A model generated the notes under the pieces. That model worked only from the letters and a program-made list of their open reading frames with translations. It made no database searches and had not been told where the DNA came from. From NCBI RefSeq assembly GCF_009861525.1, contig NZ_WVHL01000005.1, positions 1,612,001 through 1,676,000 on the forward strand: a stretch of 64,000 nucleotides of DNA, read 5' to 3'. The number at the start of each line of letters is the position of its first letter. The first letter of the stretch is position 1. The translations under genes and the position numbers were made by a program. The DNA is from Pseudomonas sp. LD120 (GTDB taxonomy: Bacteria > Pseudomonadota > Gammaproteobacteria > Pseudomonadales > Pseudomonadaceae). Positions 36,034-44,924 of the stretch are shown here, one piece after another.

Positions 36034-36064
36034 CCACCGCAAGGTGCTTCGAAGCTTGCGGTGG
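36034..36064 (+). terminator. Hairpin after pcaK
   Basis: The stem CCACCGCAAG / CTTGCGGTGG around an 11-base loop that contains GCTTCGAAGC, 55 bases after the pcaK stop. There is no T run after it, so it may be a stabiliser or weak terminator. Confidence 0.45.
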
Positions 36065-36132
36065 CGGCCACAACCGACCGTCAGGGCTGTTGTGAGGCGG
36101 GAGAGCGGTAATCGATAGCCTTGCAACAATTC

Positions 36133-36165
36133 GTTCGATAATCGAACACTCAGTCGATTATCGGA
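36133..36165 (+). promoter_or_regulatory. PcaR-type operators before pcaI
   Basis: GTTCGATAATCGAAC (36133-36147) is a perfect palindrome, and a second CGATTATCG core (36155-36163) lies 19 bases on, in inverted sense. The pair precedes the pcaI start by about 100-130 bases. The same 19-base spacing occurs before pcaR. Confidence 0.75.
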
Positions 36166-36263
36166 TTGTTTGGGGTCTGGCTCCCGCTTAATCTTCAGTC
36201 ACTGCGGCGCGCCCAGAGCGCCTTTTTCTCCAGTCGCTGAATAACTATCGGGAGACCCCATCC

Positions 36264-37121
36264 ATGGCTGAAATCCTTTCGCTGCACGACGCGGTGAAGC
36301 AATTCGTCAACGACGGCGACACCGTCGCGCTCGAAGGCTTCACCCACCTGATTCCTACGGCCGCAGGTCATGAAATCATCCGCCAGGGTAAGAAAGACCT
36401 GACTCTGGTACGGATGACCCCTGACTTGATCTACGACCAATTGATTGGTGCCGGTTGCGCTCGCAAGCTGATTTTCTCCTGGGGCGGTAATCCGGGCGTG
36501 GGTTCCTTGCATCGCCTGCGCGATGCCGTGGAAAAACAGTGGCCACAGCCGCTGGAAATCGAAGAGCACAGCCACGCCGACCTGGCCAACGCCTATGTCG
36601 CCGGCGCTTCGGGCTTGCCGTTCGCCGTGCTGCGGGCCTACGCCGGCTCCGACCTGCCCAAGGTCAACCCGCTGATCAAGACCGTGACCTGCCCCTTCAC
36701 CGGTGAAGTGCTGGCGGCGGTGCCTTCGGTACGCCCCGACGTGACGGTGATCCACGCGCAGAAAGCCGACCGTAAGGGCAACGTGCTGCTGTGGGGGATC
36801 CTGGGTGTGCAGAAAGAGGCCGCCCTGGCCGCCAAGCGCTGCATCGTCACTGTCGAGGAAATCGTCGACGACCTGAACGCCCCGATGAACGCCTGCGTGC
36901 TGCCGACCTGGGCCCTGAGCGCGGTCTGCCATGTGCCGGGCGGTGCCCATCCGTCCTACGCCCATGGTTATTCCGAGCGTGACAACCGCTTCTACCAGGC
37001 CTGGGATCCGATCGCCCGTGACCGTGAAACCTTCACTGCCTGGATCAACGAATACATTCGCGGCAGTGCCGACTTCAGCGAATTTCAGGCCAAGCTGGCC
37101 GCAGCTTCGGAGGCCCAGTAA
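36264..37121 (+). CDS. pcaI: 3-oxoadipate CoA-transferase subunit A (CatI-type)
   Basis: Alpha subunit of the transferase that moves CoA from succinyl-CoA to 3-oxoadipate. It is 285 residues, longer than the 231-residue P. putida PcaI. Its sequence (VALEGFTHLIPTAAGHEII, SWGGNPGVGSLHRLRDAVE, EEHSHADLANAY) resembles the CatI protein of Pseudomonas B13. The same long form is found in the P. aeruginosa pca locus. The start overlaps the next gene by one base (37121), so translation is coupled. The operator pair upstream puts it under PcaR control. Confidence 0.9.
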   Translation: MAEILSLHDAVKQFVNDGDTVALEGFTHLIPTAAGHEIIRQGKKDLTLVRMTPDLIYDQLIGAGCARKLIFSWGGNPGVGSLHRLRDAVEKQWPQPLEIEEHSHADLANAYVAGASGLPFAVLRAYAGSDLPKVNPLIKTVTCPFTGEVLAAVPSVRPDVTVIHAQKADRKGNVLLWGILGVQKEAALAAKRCIVTVEEIVDDLNAPMNACVLPTWALSAVCHVPGGAHPSYAHGYSERDNRFYQAWDPIARDRETFTAWINEYIRGSADFSEFQAKLAAASEAQ

Positions 37122-37900
37122 TGAACTACTCCACCCATGAAATGATGACCGTGGCCGCCGCCCGTCGCCTGCAGAACGGTTCGGTGTGCTTCGTCGGCAT
37201 CGGCCTGCCGTCCAAGGCCGCCAACCTGGCGCGCCTGACCTCGTCGCCGGACGTAGTGCTGATCTACGAATCCGGCCCGATTGGTGCCAAGCCCAGCGTG
37301 CTGCCGCTGTCCATCGGTGACGGTGAACTGGCGGAAACCGCCGATACCGTAGTCCCCACCGGAGAGATTTTCCGCTACTGGCTGCAAGGCGGGCGCATCG
37401 ACGTGGGGTTCCTCGGCGCGGCCCAGGTCGACCGCTTCGGCAACATCAACACCACCGTGGTCGGTGATTACCACCGGCCCAAGGTGCGCCTGCCGGGGGC
37501 CGGCGGTGCTCCGGAAATCGCCGGTTCGGCGAAAAGCGTGCTGATCATCCTCAAGCAGTCGTCCCGTTCCTTCGTCGACAAGCTGGACTTCATCACTTCC
37601 GTCGGTCACGGCGAGGGTGGCGACTCGCGCCAGCGTCTGGGCCTGCCCGGCGCCGGTCCGGTGGGGATCATCACCGACCTGTGCATCATGGAGCCGGAAG
37701 CTGGCACCCACGAATTCATCGTCACCTCGCTGCACCCGGGCGTGACCCGCGAGCAGGTGGTGGCCGCCACCGGCTGGGCGATCCGTTTCGCCGAACACGT
37801 GGTCGAGACGGCCGCACCCACCGAAGTCGAACTGACCGCCCTGCGTGACCTGGAAGCACGCACCGCCGCGGCCCATGGCCAAGCTCCTGGAGAAGCCTGA
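37121..37900 (+). CDS. pcaJ: 3-oxoadipate CoA-transferase subunit B (CatJ-type)
   Basis: Beta subunit of the transferase, 259 residues, with the active-site Glu in LIYESGPIGAKP (the YESG motif). N-terminal MTVAAARRLQNGSVCFVGIGLPS binds CoA. C-terminal FIVTSLHPGVTREQV is typical of the CoA-transferase beta subunit. It overlaps pcaI and pcaF by one base each, so a strict A:B stoichiometry is expected. Confidence 0.92.
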   Translation: MNYSTHEMMTVAAARRLQNGSVCFVGIGLPSKAANLARLTSSPDVVLIYESGPIGAKPSVLPLSIGDGELAETADTVVPTGEIFRYWLQGGRIDVGFLGAAQVDRFGNINTTVVGDYHRPKVRLPGAGGAPEIAGSAKSVLIILKQSSRSFVDKLDFITSVGHGEGGDSRQRLGLPGAGPVGIITDLCIMEPEAGTHEFIVTSLHPGVTREQVVAATGWAIRFAEHVVETAAPTEVELTALRDLEARTAAAHGQAPGEA

Positions 37901-39102
37901 TGCGTGACGTATTCATCTGCGATGCCATTCGTACCCCCATCGGCCGTTTTGGCGGCGGCCTCTCGGTGGTCCGTGCCGACGATTTAGCGGCAGTGCCGAT
38001 CAGGGCCTTGATAGAACGCAACCCGAGCGTGGACTGGAGTGCCGTGGACGAGGTGTTCTTCGGCTGCGCCAACCAGGCTGGCGAGGACAACCGCAACGTG
38101 GCGCGCATGGCGCTGCTGCTGGCCGGCCTGCCGGACAGCGTGCCCGGTGTTACCCTCAACCGTCTCTGCGCCTCGGGCCTGGACGCCATCGGCACCGCGT
38201 TCCGCGCCATCGCCAGCGGTGAGATGGAGCTGGCGATTGCCGGTGGAGTCGAGTCCATGTCCCGTGCGCCCTTTGTCATGGGCAAGGCCGATACGGCCTT
38301 CTCGCGCAACATGAAACTGGAAGACACCACCATCGGCTGGCGTTTCATCAACCCGCTGATGAAGGCCCAGTACGGCGTGGATGCCATGCCGCAGACCGCC
38401 GACAACGTGGCTGACGACTATCAAGTGTCCCGCGCCGACCAGGACGCCTTCGCCCTGCGCAGCCAGCAGCGCGCGGCCGCGGCCCAGGCCGCCGGGTTCT
38501 TCGCCGAGGAAATCGTTCCGGTGCGCGTCGCCCACAAGAAGGGCGAGACAGTGGTTGAGCAGGACGAACATCCGCGTGCCGACACCACCCTGGAAACCCT
38601 GGCCAAGCTCAAGCCGGTCAACGGTCCGGACAAGACCGTTACCGCCGGCAATGCCTCCGGGGTCAACGACGGTGCCGCGGCGCTGATCCTGGCCTCGGCT
38701 GAAGCGGTGGAAAAGCACGGTCTGACCCCTCGGGCCCGGGTCCTGGGCATGGCCAGCGCCGGGGTGGCGCCGCGCGTGATGGGCATTGGCCCGGTGCCGG
38801 CGGTGCGCAAGCTGGTCGAGCGGCTGGGGGTGGCGGTCAGCGATTTCGATGTGATCGAACTCAACGAAGCCTTCGCCAGTCAGGGCCTGGCGGTACTGCG
38901 CGAACTGGGGCTGGCGGACGATGCGCCACAGGTCAACCCCAATGGCGGCGCCATTGCTCTCGGTCACCCGCTGGGCATGAGCGGCGCGCGCCTGGTGCTG
39001 ACGGCCCTGCATCAGCTGGAAAAGAACGGCGGTAAAAAAGGCCTGGCCACCATGTGCGTAGGTGTCGGCCAAGGGCTTGCGCTGGCCATCGAGCGGGTCT
39101 GA
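37900..39102 (+). CDS. pcaF: Beta-ketoadipyl-CoA thiolase
   Basis: Thiolase of 400 residues that cleaves 3-oxoadipyl-CoA to acetyl-CoA and succinyl-CoA, the last step of the pathway. The nucleophilic Cys lies in NRLCASGLDAIGTAF. NPNGGAIALGHPLGMSGARL carries the active-site His and CVGVGQGLAL holds the second Cys. Its 5' end overlaps pcaJ. A 35-base gap separates it from pcaH. Confidence 0.95.
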   Translation: MRDVFICDAIRTPIGRFGGGLSVVRADDLAAVPIRALIERNPSVDWSAVDEVFFGCANQAGEDNRNVARMALLLAGLPDSVPGVTLNRLCASGLDAIGTAFRAIASGEMELAIAGGVESMSRAPFVMGKADTAFSRNMKLEDTTIGWRFINPLMKAQYGVDAMPQTADNVADDYQVSRADQDAFALRSQQRAAAAQAAGFFAEEIVPVRVAHKKGETVVEQDEHPRADTTLETLAKLKPVNGPDKTVTAGNASGVNDGAAALILASAEAVEKHGLTPRARVLGMASAGVAPRVMGIGPVPAVRKLVERLGVAVSDFDVIELNEAFASQGLAVLRELGLADDAPQVNPNGGAIALGHPLGMSGARLVLTALHQLEKNGGKKGLATMCVGVGQGLALAIERV

Positions 39103-39137
39103 CTGCCTGCCTTATAAGAAGAGAACGAGGAACCACC

Positions 39138-39842
39138 ATGAGTGACAAGCCCGGTTACCGGCGCCCGCAAGCGGGTACTCAGCCTGATTACCTGCACCCG
39201 GCCTACCAGTCGACCAACACCCGCTCGCCGTCCAAGCCGCTGGTGTTCCTGCCCCATTCGCTGTCGGAAATCACCGGCCCGAGCATCGGCGCCGAATCGA
39301 TCCAGGAACGGGACAACGACCTGACAGCCCAGCACCAAGGCCAGCCCCAGGGCGAGCGGATCATCATCCACGGCCGCGTGCTGGACGAAAACGGCCTGCC
39401 GGTGCCGGGCATCCTGGTGGAGATCTGGCAGGCCAACGCCGCCGGTCGTTATAACCACGACCGCGACCTGCACGATGCACCGCTGGATCCGAACTTCACC
39501 GGCACCGGGCGCACCGTGACCGATGCCGACGGCTGGTATCAGTTCCAGACCATCAAGCCCGGCGCCTACCCCTGGGGCAACCACCACAATGCCTGGCGCC
39601 CGGCGCATATCCATTTTTCGCTGTTCGGCCCAAGCATCCTCACCCGTCTGGTGACCCAGATGTATTTCCCCGGCGACCCGCTGCTGGAATATGACCCGAT
39701 CTACAACTGCGTGCCGGACACCCGTGCCAAGGAACGCCTGATCGCCCGTTTCGATCTAGAGAAAACCATCCCTTCCTACGCCCTCGGTTACCGTTGGGAC
39801 ATCGTCCTGCGCGGCCGCGATGCCACGCCGATGGAGAAATGA
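39138..39842 (+). CDS. pcaH: Protocatechuate 3,4-dioxygenase beta subunit
   Basis: Non-heme Fe(III) intradiol dioxygenase subunit, 234 residues, that cleaves protocatechuate to beta-carboxy-cis,cis-muconate. It carries the iron site: Tyr105 (AAGRYNHD), Tyr144 (PGAYPW), His157 and His159 (RPAHIHF). The start is ATG 39138, with GAACGAGGAA as the ribosome site. pcaG begins one base after the stop, as needed for a 1:1 alpha-beta complex. Confidence 0.96.
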   Translation: MSDKPGYRRPQAGTQPDYLHPAYQSTNTRSPSKPLVFLPHSLSEITGPSIGAESIQERDNDLTAQHQGQPQGERIIIHGRVLDENGLPVPGILVEIWQANAAGRYNHDRDLHDAPLDPNFTGTGRTVTDADGWYQFQTIKPGAYPWGNHHNAWRPAHIHFSLFGPSILTRLVTQMYFPGDPLLEYDPIYNCVPDTRAKERLIARFDLEKTIPSYALGYRWDIVLRGRDATPMEK

Positions 39843-39843
39843 C

Positions 39844-40410
39844 ATGACCCTGACCGCGACTACCTCCCACACCGTTGGCCCTTACTACCACATCGGCCTG
39901 ACCTGGCTGAATCGCGAGGACCTGACCGAGGAAGGCACCCTGGGCGAGCGGGTGGCGATCACCGGCCAGGTGGTGGACGGCAACGGTAACTTCGTCAACG
40001 ACGCCATGCTGGAAGTCTGGCAAGCCAACGCTGCAGGCAAGTACCGCCACGGCGAGGACGAGCAGGCCAAACCCCTGGACCCGCACTTCCAGGGGTTTGG
40101 CCGGGTGCCGGTGGATGCCGAAGGGCGTTTCCGCTTTACCACCATCAAGCCGGGTACGGTGCCGGGCCTGAAGGGCACGACCCAGGCGCCGCACCTGGTG
40201 GTACTGGTGTTTGCCCGTGGACTGGTCAAGCACCTGCTGACCCGCATCTACTTCGACGGCGAGCCGGCCAATGCCGCCGATTCACTGCTGGCCTGCGTGC
40301 CCGAAGAGCGCCGCACCACCTTGCTGGCCAAGGCCGATGCCGAGGGCTGCTATCAGTGGAACGTGATTCTCCAGGGTTCCGATGCCGAAACCGTGTTCTT
40401 CGACTACTGA
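39844..40410 (+). CDS. pcaG: Protocatechuate 3,4-dioxygenase alpha subunit
   Basis: The 188-residue alpha subunit of the dioxygenase. It has the same fold (LEVWQANAAGKYRHGEDE, TIKPGTVPG) but lacks the full iron-ligand set: TVPG stands where PcaH has the AYPW tyrosine, and LVVLVFARG where PcaH has AHIHF. The start ATG is 39844. It is followed by a REP pair and a gap before pcaT. Confidence 0.95.
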   Translation: MTLTATTSHTVGPYYHIGLTWLNREDLTEEGTLGERVAITGQVVDGNGNFVNDAMLEVWQANAAGKYRHGEDEQAKPLDPHFQGFGRVPVDAEGRFRFTTIKPGTVPGLKGTTQAPHLVVLVFARGLVKHLLTRIYFDGEPANAADSLLACVPEERRTTLLAKADAEGCYQWNVILQGSDAETVFFDY

Positions 40411-40423
40411 CTCGGAGCAGTTT

Positions 40424-40577
40424 GTAGCCGCTGCCGCAGGCTGCGAGCGGCTTGGGCGGCATACCGACGCAGCAGAGGCGACGAGCTTGATAGGCCGCAA
40501 GAGGTTCGGCTTGAGAGCGCCAAGCAGGGCTCGGGGTGGGGCTTTTCGCAGCCTTGCCGGGGCTCGGCAGCGGCTAC
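40424..40577. repeat. Facing REP pair between pcaG and pcaT
   Basis: GTAGCCGCTGCCGCAGGCTG at 40424 is repeated in inverse sense at 40546-40577. The two can pair into a long stem. It is a second REP family, unlike the AGGAGCCGGC type, and interrupts the pca operon, so transcripts may be processed or reduced there. Confidence 0.7.
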
Positions 40578-40691
40578 AGGTCCACAGACCAAGATTGATT
40601 CCTGCCCGGGAGTGGGCAGGGCGCTATCCACGGGGAACGGGAGTGTTGCAAGGTGTGTCTAGGCTCACACCGTCCCCCATGAGTGAAAAAC

Positions 40692-41987
40692 ATGACTACA
40701 AGCACAAGTCACTACACCGGAGAGGAACGCCGCAAAAGGATTTTTGCGATTGTCGGTGCATCTTCCGGCAACCTGGTGGAATGGTTCGATTTCTACGTCT
40801 ACGCCTTTTGCGCCATCTATTTTGCCCCGGCCTTTTTTCCTTCCGACGATCCCACGGTGCAGTTGCTCAACACTGCCGGGGTATTTGCAGCAGGATTTCT
40901 GATGCGCCCCATCGGTGGCTGGCTGTTCGGCCGGGTCGCCGACCGCCACGGGCGCAAGAACTCAATGATGATCTCGGTGCTGATGATGTGCGCCGGCTCT
41001 CTGGTCATCGCCTTTCTGCCAACCTACGCCAGCATTGGCGCCTGGGCACCGTTCCTGCTGTTGGTGGCGCGGCTGTTCCAGGGGCTATCGGTGGGGGGCG
41101 AATACGGCACTACGGCCACTTACATGAGTGAAGTGGCGCTCAAGGGCCAGCGTGGCTTCTTCGCCTCCTTCCAATACGTGACACTGATCGGCGGGCAACT
41201 GCTGGCCGTGTCGGTGGTGGTGATTCTTCAGCAGTTTCTCGATGAGCCCGAACTCAAAGCCTGGGGCTGGCGCATTCCGTTTGTGATCGGTGCCATTGCT
41301 GCGTTGATCTCGCTGTTGCTGCGTCGCTCGCTGAAAGAAACCACCAGCAAGGAGATGCGCGAGAACAAGGATGCCGGCAGCATCGCCGCGCTGTTCAAGA
41401 ACCATTCGGCGGCCTTTATTACCGTGCTCGGCTACACCGCCGGCGGCTCGCTGATTTTCTACACCTTCACCACCTACATGCAGAAGTACCTGGTGAATAC
41501 CGCGGGCATGCACGCCAAGACCGCCAGCTACATCATGACGGGCGCGCTGTTCTGCTACATGTGCATGCAGCCGTTGTTCGGCATGCTGGCGGACAGGATC
41601 GGCCGGCGTAATTCGATGCTCTGGTTCGGCGCCCTGGGCACCCTGTTCACCGTCCCGATCCTGCTGACTTTGAAGACCGTCAGCAGTCCGTTCCTGGCCT
41701 TTGTACTGATCACCCTGGCCCTGGCCATCGTCAGTTTCTACACCTCCATCAGCGGCCTGGTGAAGGCCGAGATGTTCCCGCCACAAGTGCGGGCGCTGGG
41801 GGTAGGCTTGGCTTATGCGGTGGCCAATGCGATCTTCGGTGGCTCGGCAGAATGGGTGGCCCTGAACTTCAAGAACATGGGCATGGAAAACACCTTCTAC
41901 TGGTATGTCACGGCGATGATGGCGATTGCTTTCCTGTTCAGCCTGCGTCTGCCGAAACAGGCTGCATACTTGCACCATGACCTTTGA
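40692..41987 (+). CDS. pcaT: Beta-ketoadipate/dicarboxylate MFS transporter PcaT
   Basis: A 431-residue MHS-family carrier that takes up beta-ketoadipate and related dicarboxylates. The N-terminus GNLVEWFDFYVYAF is the family hallmark. GWLFGRVADRHGRKNSMM is the MFS A-motif, and RLFQGLSVGGEYGTTATYM lies in helix 4-5. The start is the ATG at 40692; a GTG at 40683 is possible but has no better ribosome site. It is followed by pcaB after 48 bases. Confidence 0.9.
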   Translation: MTTSTSHYTGEERRKRIFAIVGASSGNLVEWFDFYVYAFCAIYFAPAFFPSDDPTVQLLNTAGVFAAGFLMRPIGGWLFGRVADRHGRKNSMMISVLMMCAGSLVIAFLPTYASIGAWAPFLLLVARLFQGLSVGGEYGTTATYMSEVALKGQRGFFASFQYVTLIGGQLLAVSVVVILQQFLDEPELKAWGWRIPFVIGAIAALISLLLRRSLKETTSKEMRENKDAGSIAALFKNHSAAFITVLGYTAGGSLIFYTFTTYMQKYLVNTAGMHAKTASYIMTGALFCYMCMQPLFGMLADRIGRRNSMLWFGALGTLFTVPILLTLKTVSSPFLAFVLITLALAIVSFYTSISGLVKAEMFPPQVRALGVGLAYAVANAIFGGSAEWVALNFKNMGMENTFYWYVTAMMAIAFLFSLRLPKQAAYLHHDL

Positions 41988-42035
41988 CCCGTACGCCTGT
42001 GCCCGCCTAGGGCACAGGCGCACCAAGGACTGTTT

Positions 42036-43400
42036 ATGACCTTACCTGCGAGCAACCAGTTGTTCGATGCCTACTTTACTGCCCGGGAAATGCGTGGGGT
42101 GTTCTGTGACCAGGGGCGGGTCCAGGCCATGCTCGACTTCGAGGCTGCCCTGGCCCGGGCCGAGGCGCGGACCGGGTTGATTCCGAGCGCGGCGGTTGCC
42201 CCCATCGAGGCGGCTTGCCACGCCCATCTCTATGACTTCCAGGCCCTGGGTGAAGCGATCGCCACGGCCGGCAATTCGGCGATTCCTCTGGTCAAGGCCC
42301 TGGGCAAGCAGATCGCCCGGACCGATGCCGAGGCCGAGCGTTATGTGCACCTGGGCGCCACCAGCCAGGATGTGATGGACAGCGGGCTGGTGCTGCAGGT
42401 GCGTCGTGCCGTGCATCTGCTGGAACAGGACCTGCATCGCCTGGGCGAGGTCTTGGCGACTCAGGCGCAACGCTATGCGGACACCCCGCTGGCCGGCCGT
42501 ACCTGGTTGCAACACGCGACGCCGGTGACCCTGGGCATGAAAATCGCCGGTTGGCTGGGGGCGCTGACCCGCAGCCGTGAGCGCCTGCAGCAACTCAAGC
42601 CGCGCCTGTTGGTGCTGCAGTTTGGCGGAGCCTCCGGAACCCTCGCAGCCCTCGGTGAGCAGGCGCTGCCGATTGCCCGGGCCTTGGCCGAGCAGTTGCA
42701 ATTGAGCCTGCCGGAGCAGCCCTGGCACACCCAGCGTGATCGCCTGGTGGAGTTCGCCTCGGTGCTGGGCCTGCTGGCCGGCAGCCTGGGCAAGCTGGGG
42801 CGCGATATCAGCCTGTTGATGCAGACCGAGGCGGCGGAAGTCTTCGAGCCCTCGGCGCCGGGCAAGGGCGGTTCGTCCACCATGCCGCACAAGCGCAACC
42901 CGGTGGGCGCGGCGGTCTTGATCAGCGCCGCGACCCGGGTTCCGGGGCTCTTGGCGACGATGTTTGCCGCCATGCCCCAGGAGCACGAGCGCAGCCTCGG
43001 CTTGTGGCACGCCGAATGGGAAACCCTGCCGGAGATCTGCTGCCTGGTGTCCGGAGCCCTGCAACAAGCCTTGCTGGTCGCCGAGGGCCTGGAGGTCGAC
43101 AGCGCACGCATGGCGCGCAACCTTGACCTGACCCAGGGCCTGGTTCTGGCGGAAGCGGTGAGCATTGAGCTGGCCCAGCGCCTGGGGCGGGAGACGGCCC
43201 ATCACCTGTTGGAACAATGCTGCAAACGTGCGGTGGCTGAACGACGCCATCTGCGCGAGGTATTGGCGGACGATGCCCAGGTCAGCGCCGAGCTGTCGGC
43301 GCCAGAGCTGGATCGTCTGATGGACCCGGCGCATTACCTCGGCCAGGCCCAGGCCTGGGTCGAGCGCGCCGTGGCTGAACATTTTGCCTTGAAGGCCTGA
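42036..43400 (+). CDS. pcaB: 3-carboxy-cis,cis-muconate cycloisomerase
   Basis: A fumarase/argininosuccinate-lyase superfamily enzyme of 454 residues that cyclises carboxymuconate to gamma-carboxymuconolactone. Motifs: VHLGATSQDVMDSGLVLQV, LAGRTWLQHATPVTLG, and the signature APGKGGSSTMPHKRNPVGA with the mobile loop Ser. It is followed by pcaD after 11 bases. Confidence 0.95.
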   Translation: MTLPASNQLFDAYFTAREMRGVFCDQGRVQAMLDFEAALARAEARTGLIPSAAVAPIEAACHAHLYDFQALGEAIATAGNSAIPLVKALGKQIARTDAEAERYVHLGATSQDVMDSGLVLQVRRAVHLLEQDLHRLGEVLATQAQRYADTPLAGRTWLQHATPVTLGMKIAGWLGALTRSRERLQQLKPRLLVLQFGGASGTLAALGEQALPIARALAEQLQLSLPEQPWHTQRDRLVEFASVLGLLAGSLGKLGRDISLLMQTEAAEVFEPSAPGKGGSSTMPHKRNPVGAAVLISAATRVPGLLATMFAAMPQEHERSLGLWHAEWETLPEICCLVSGALQQALLVAEGLEVDSARMARNLDLTQGLVLAEAVSIELAQRLGRETAHHLLEQCCKRAVAERRHLREVLADDAQVSAELSAPELDRLMDPAHYLGQAQAWVERAVAEHFALKA

Positions 43401-43411
43401 AGGAGACTGCT

Positions 43412-44200
43412 GTGGGAATCGTGAAACTCGCCGAGGGCGATCTGCACTATCAACTCGAAGGGCCAGAAGGTGCGCCGGTACTGGTGCTGTCCAACTCCCT
43501 GGGCACCGATCTGCACATGTGGGACAAGCAGATCGCGACGTTCACCCGGCACTTTCGGGTGTTGCGCATGGACACTCGCGGCCATGGCCGTTCGCTGGTG
43601 ACCGAGGGGCCTTACAGCATCCAGCAACTGGGCCAGGATGTGCTGGCACTGCTCGATGCCCTGGATATACGCCGGGCGCATTTTTGCGGTCTGTCCATGG
43701 GCGGCCTGATCGGCCAGTGGCTGGGGATCAATGCCGGCGAGCGTCTGCACAAGCTGGTGGTGTGCAACACCGCGGCGAAGATTGGTGACCCGTCCATCTG
43801 GAACCCACGCATCGAGACGGTATTGCGTGACGGCCAGGCCGCCATGGTGGCGTTGCGCGATGCGTCCATCGCCCGCTGGTTCACCGAGGACTATGCCGAG
43901 GCCAATCCTCATCAGGCCAAGCTGATCACCGACATGCTCGCCGCCACCTCGCCCCAGGGTTATGCCGCCAACTGCGCAGCGGTGCGCGATGCGGATTTCC
44001 GTGAGCAATTGGCAGCGATCAAGGTGCCGACCCTGGTGATTGCTGGCAGCGAAGACGCGGTGACGCCGCCTTCTGGCAGTCACTTCATCCAGCAGCACGT
44101 GGCCGGTGCCGAGTACGCCGAGTTCTATGCCGCGCACCTGTCCAACGTCCAGGCCGGTGACGCGTTCAGCGACCGTGTCGTGGAATTCCTGCTGGCCTGA
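43412..44200 (+). CDS. pcaD: 3-oxoadipate enol-lactonase
   Basis: An alpha/beta hydrolase of 262 residues that opens beta-ketoadipate enol-lactone. The nucleophile elbow CGLSMGGLIGQWLG holds the catalytic Ser, DTRGHGRS is near the oxyanion hole, and the C-terminal GSEDAVTPP and AAHLSNVQ give Asp and His. Translation begins at a GTG (43412) behind AAGGAGA. Confidence 0.95.
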   Translation: MGIVKLAEGDLHYQLEGPEGAPVLVLSNSLGTDLHMWDKQIATFTRHFRVLRMDTRGHGRSLVTEGPYSIQQLGQDVLALLDALDIRRAHFCGLSMGGLIGQWLGINAGERLHKLVVCNTAAKIGDPSIWNPRIETVLRDGQAAMVALRDASIARWFTEDYAEANPHQAKLITDMLAATSPQGYAANCAAVRDADFREQLAAIKVPTLVIAGSEDAVTPPSGSHFIQQHVAGAEYAEFYAAHLSNVQAGDAFSDRVVEFLLA

Positions 44201-44222
44201 CCCCGGATTCAAGGAGCCCTTT

Positions 44223-44615
44223 GTGGACGAGAAACAACGTTATGACGAAGGCATGCAGGTGCGCCGCGCCGTACTGGGCGACGCCCATGTGGACCGCAGC
44301 CTGAATGCCCTGAACGAGTTCAACTCGGAGTTCCAGGAAATGATCACCCGCCATGCCTGGGGTGATATCTGGACCCGTCCGGGCCTGCCGCGGCATACCC
44401 GCAGCCTGATCACCATTGCCATGCTGATCGGCCTTAATCGTAATGACGAACTGAAAATGCATCTGCGGGCTGCGGCGAGCAACGGTGTAAAGCGTGAAGA
44501 AATCAAGGAGTTGATCATGCACAGCGCGATCTACTGCGGGGTCCCGGCAGCCAACAGTACCTTCCATCTGGCTGAATCGATCTGGGATGAACTGGGCATC
44601 GAATCGCGGCTGTAG
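44223..44615 (+). CDS. pcaC: 4-carboxymuconolactone decarboxylase
   Basis: A 130-residue AhpD-fold decarboxylase that converts gamma-carboxymuconolactone to the enol-lactone. GTG start at 44223 (DEKQRYDEGMQVRRAVLGDAHV). Core motifs are WGDIWTRPGLPRHTRSLITI and AAASNGVKREEIKELIMH. It is the last gene of the pca locus, 22 bases behind pcaD. Length matches the P. putida enzyme. Confidence 0.95.
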   Translation: MDEKQRYDEGMQVRRAVLGDAHVDRSLNALNEFNSEFQEMITRHAWGDIWTRPGLPRHTRSLITIAMLIGLNRNDELKMHLRAAASNGVKREEIKELIMHSAIYCGVPAANSTFHLAESIWDELGIESRL

Positions 44616-44924
44616 GCGAACGGCCTTGCTGCTGTTCGCGAGCAGGCTCGCTCCTACGCAGAGCAGATGGTGCTGATGCTGTCGTTGGAGCCGGCTTGCC
44701 GGCGAAAAGGGCCGTTAGCTATGGGCGTTGTTGGCAGCGTATTTGGCCGAGAACAACCAGGTCCAGGCCCGGTGGCCCGGTAGCCGGCTATGAATCAGGC
44801 TGACGACCTGCCAGCGCTAGATGTCCTTGAACAGGTTATGCCACCTGCCGGTCAGGATGCGCCGCCGAGTTGGGAGCCAGGGATGTTCTTTGGTGCGCTA
44901 CGCCGAGTATTGGGTCGAGTCCTC
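44616..44924. other. Intergenic region after pcaC
   Basis: A 309-base gap between pcaC and the AtoE-type gene, convergent. It contains two REP units at 44635-44710. No other signal is seen; no clear intrinsic terminator for pcaC. Confidence 0.5.
44635..44710. repeat. REP pair after pcaC
   Basis: An inverted unit TTCGCGAGCAGGCTCGCTCC (44635) is followed by TTGGAGCCGGCTTGCCGGCG (44685). They form a BIME at the boundary of the pca locus and the accessory cassette. Confidence 0.75.

Noticed and set aside
5813..44710. CRISPR array
   Set aside because: The repeated palindromes are REP elements. They are few, in varied orientation and unevenly spaced, without spacers or cas genes.
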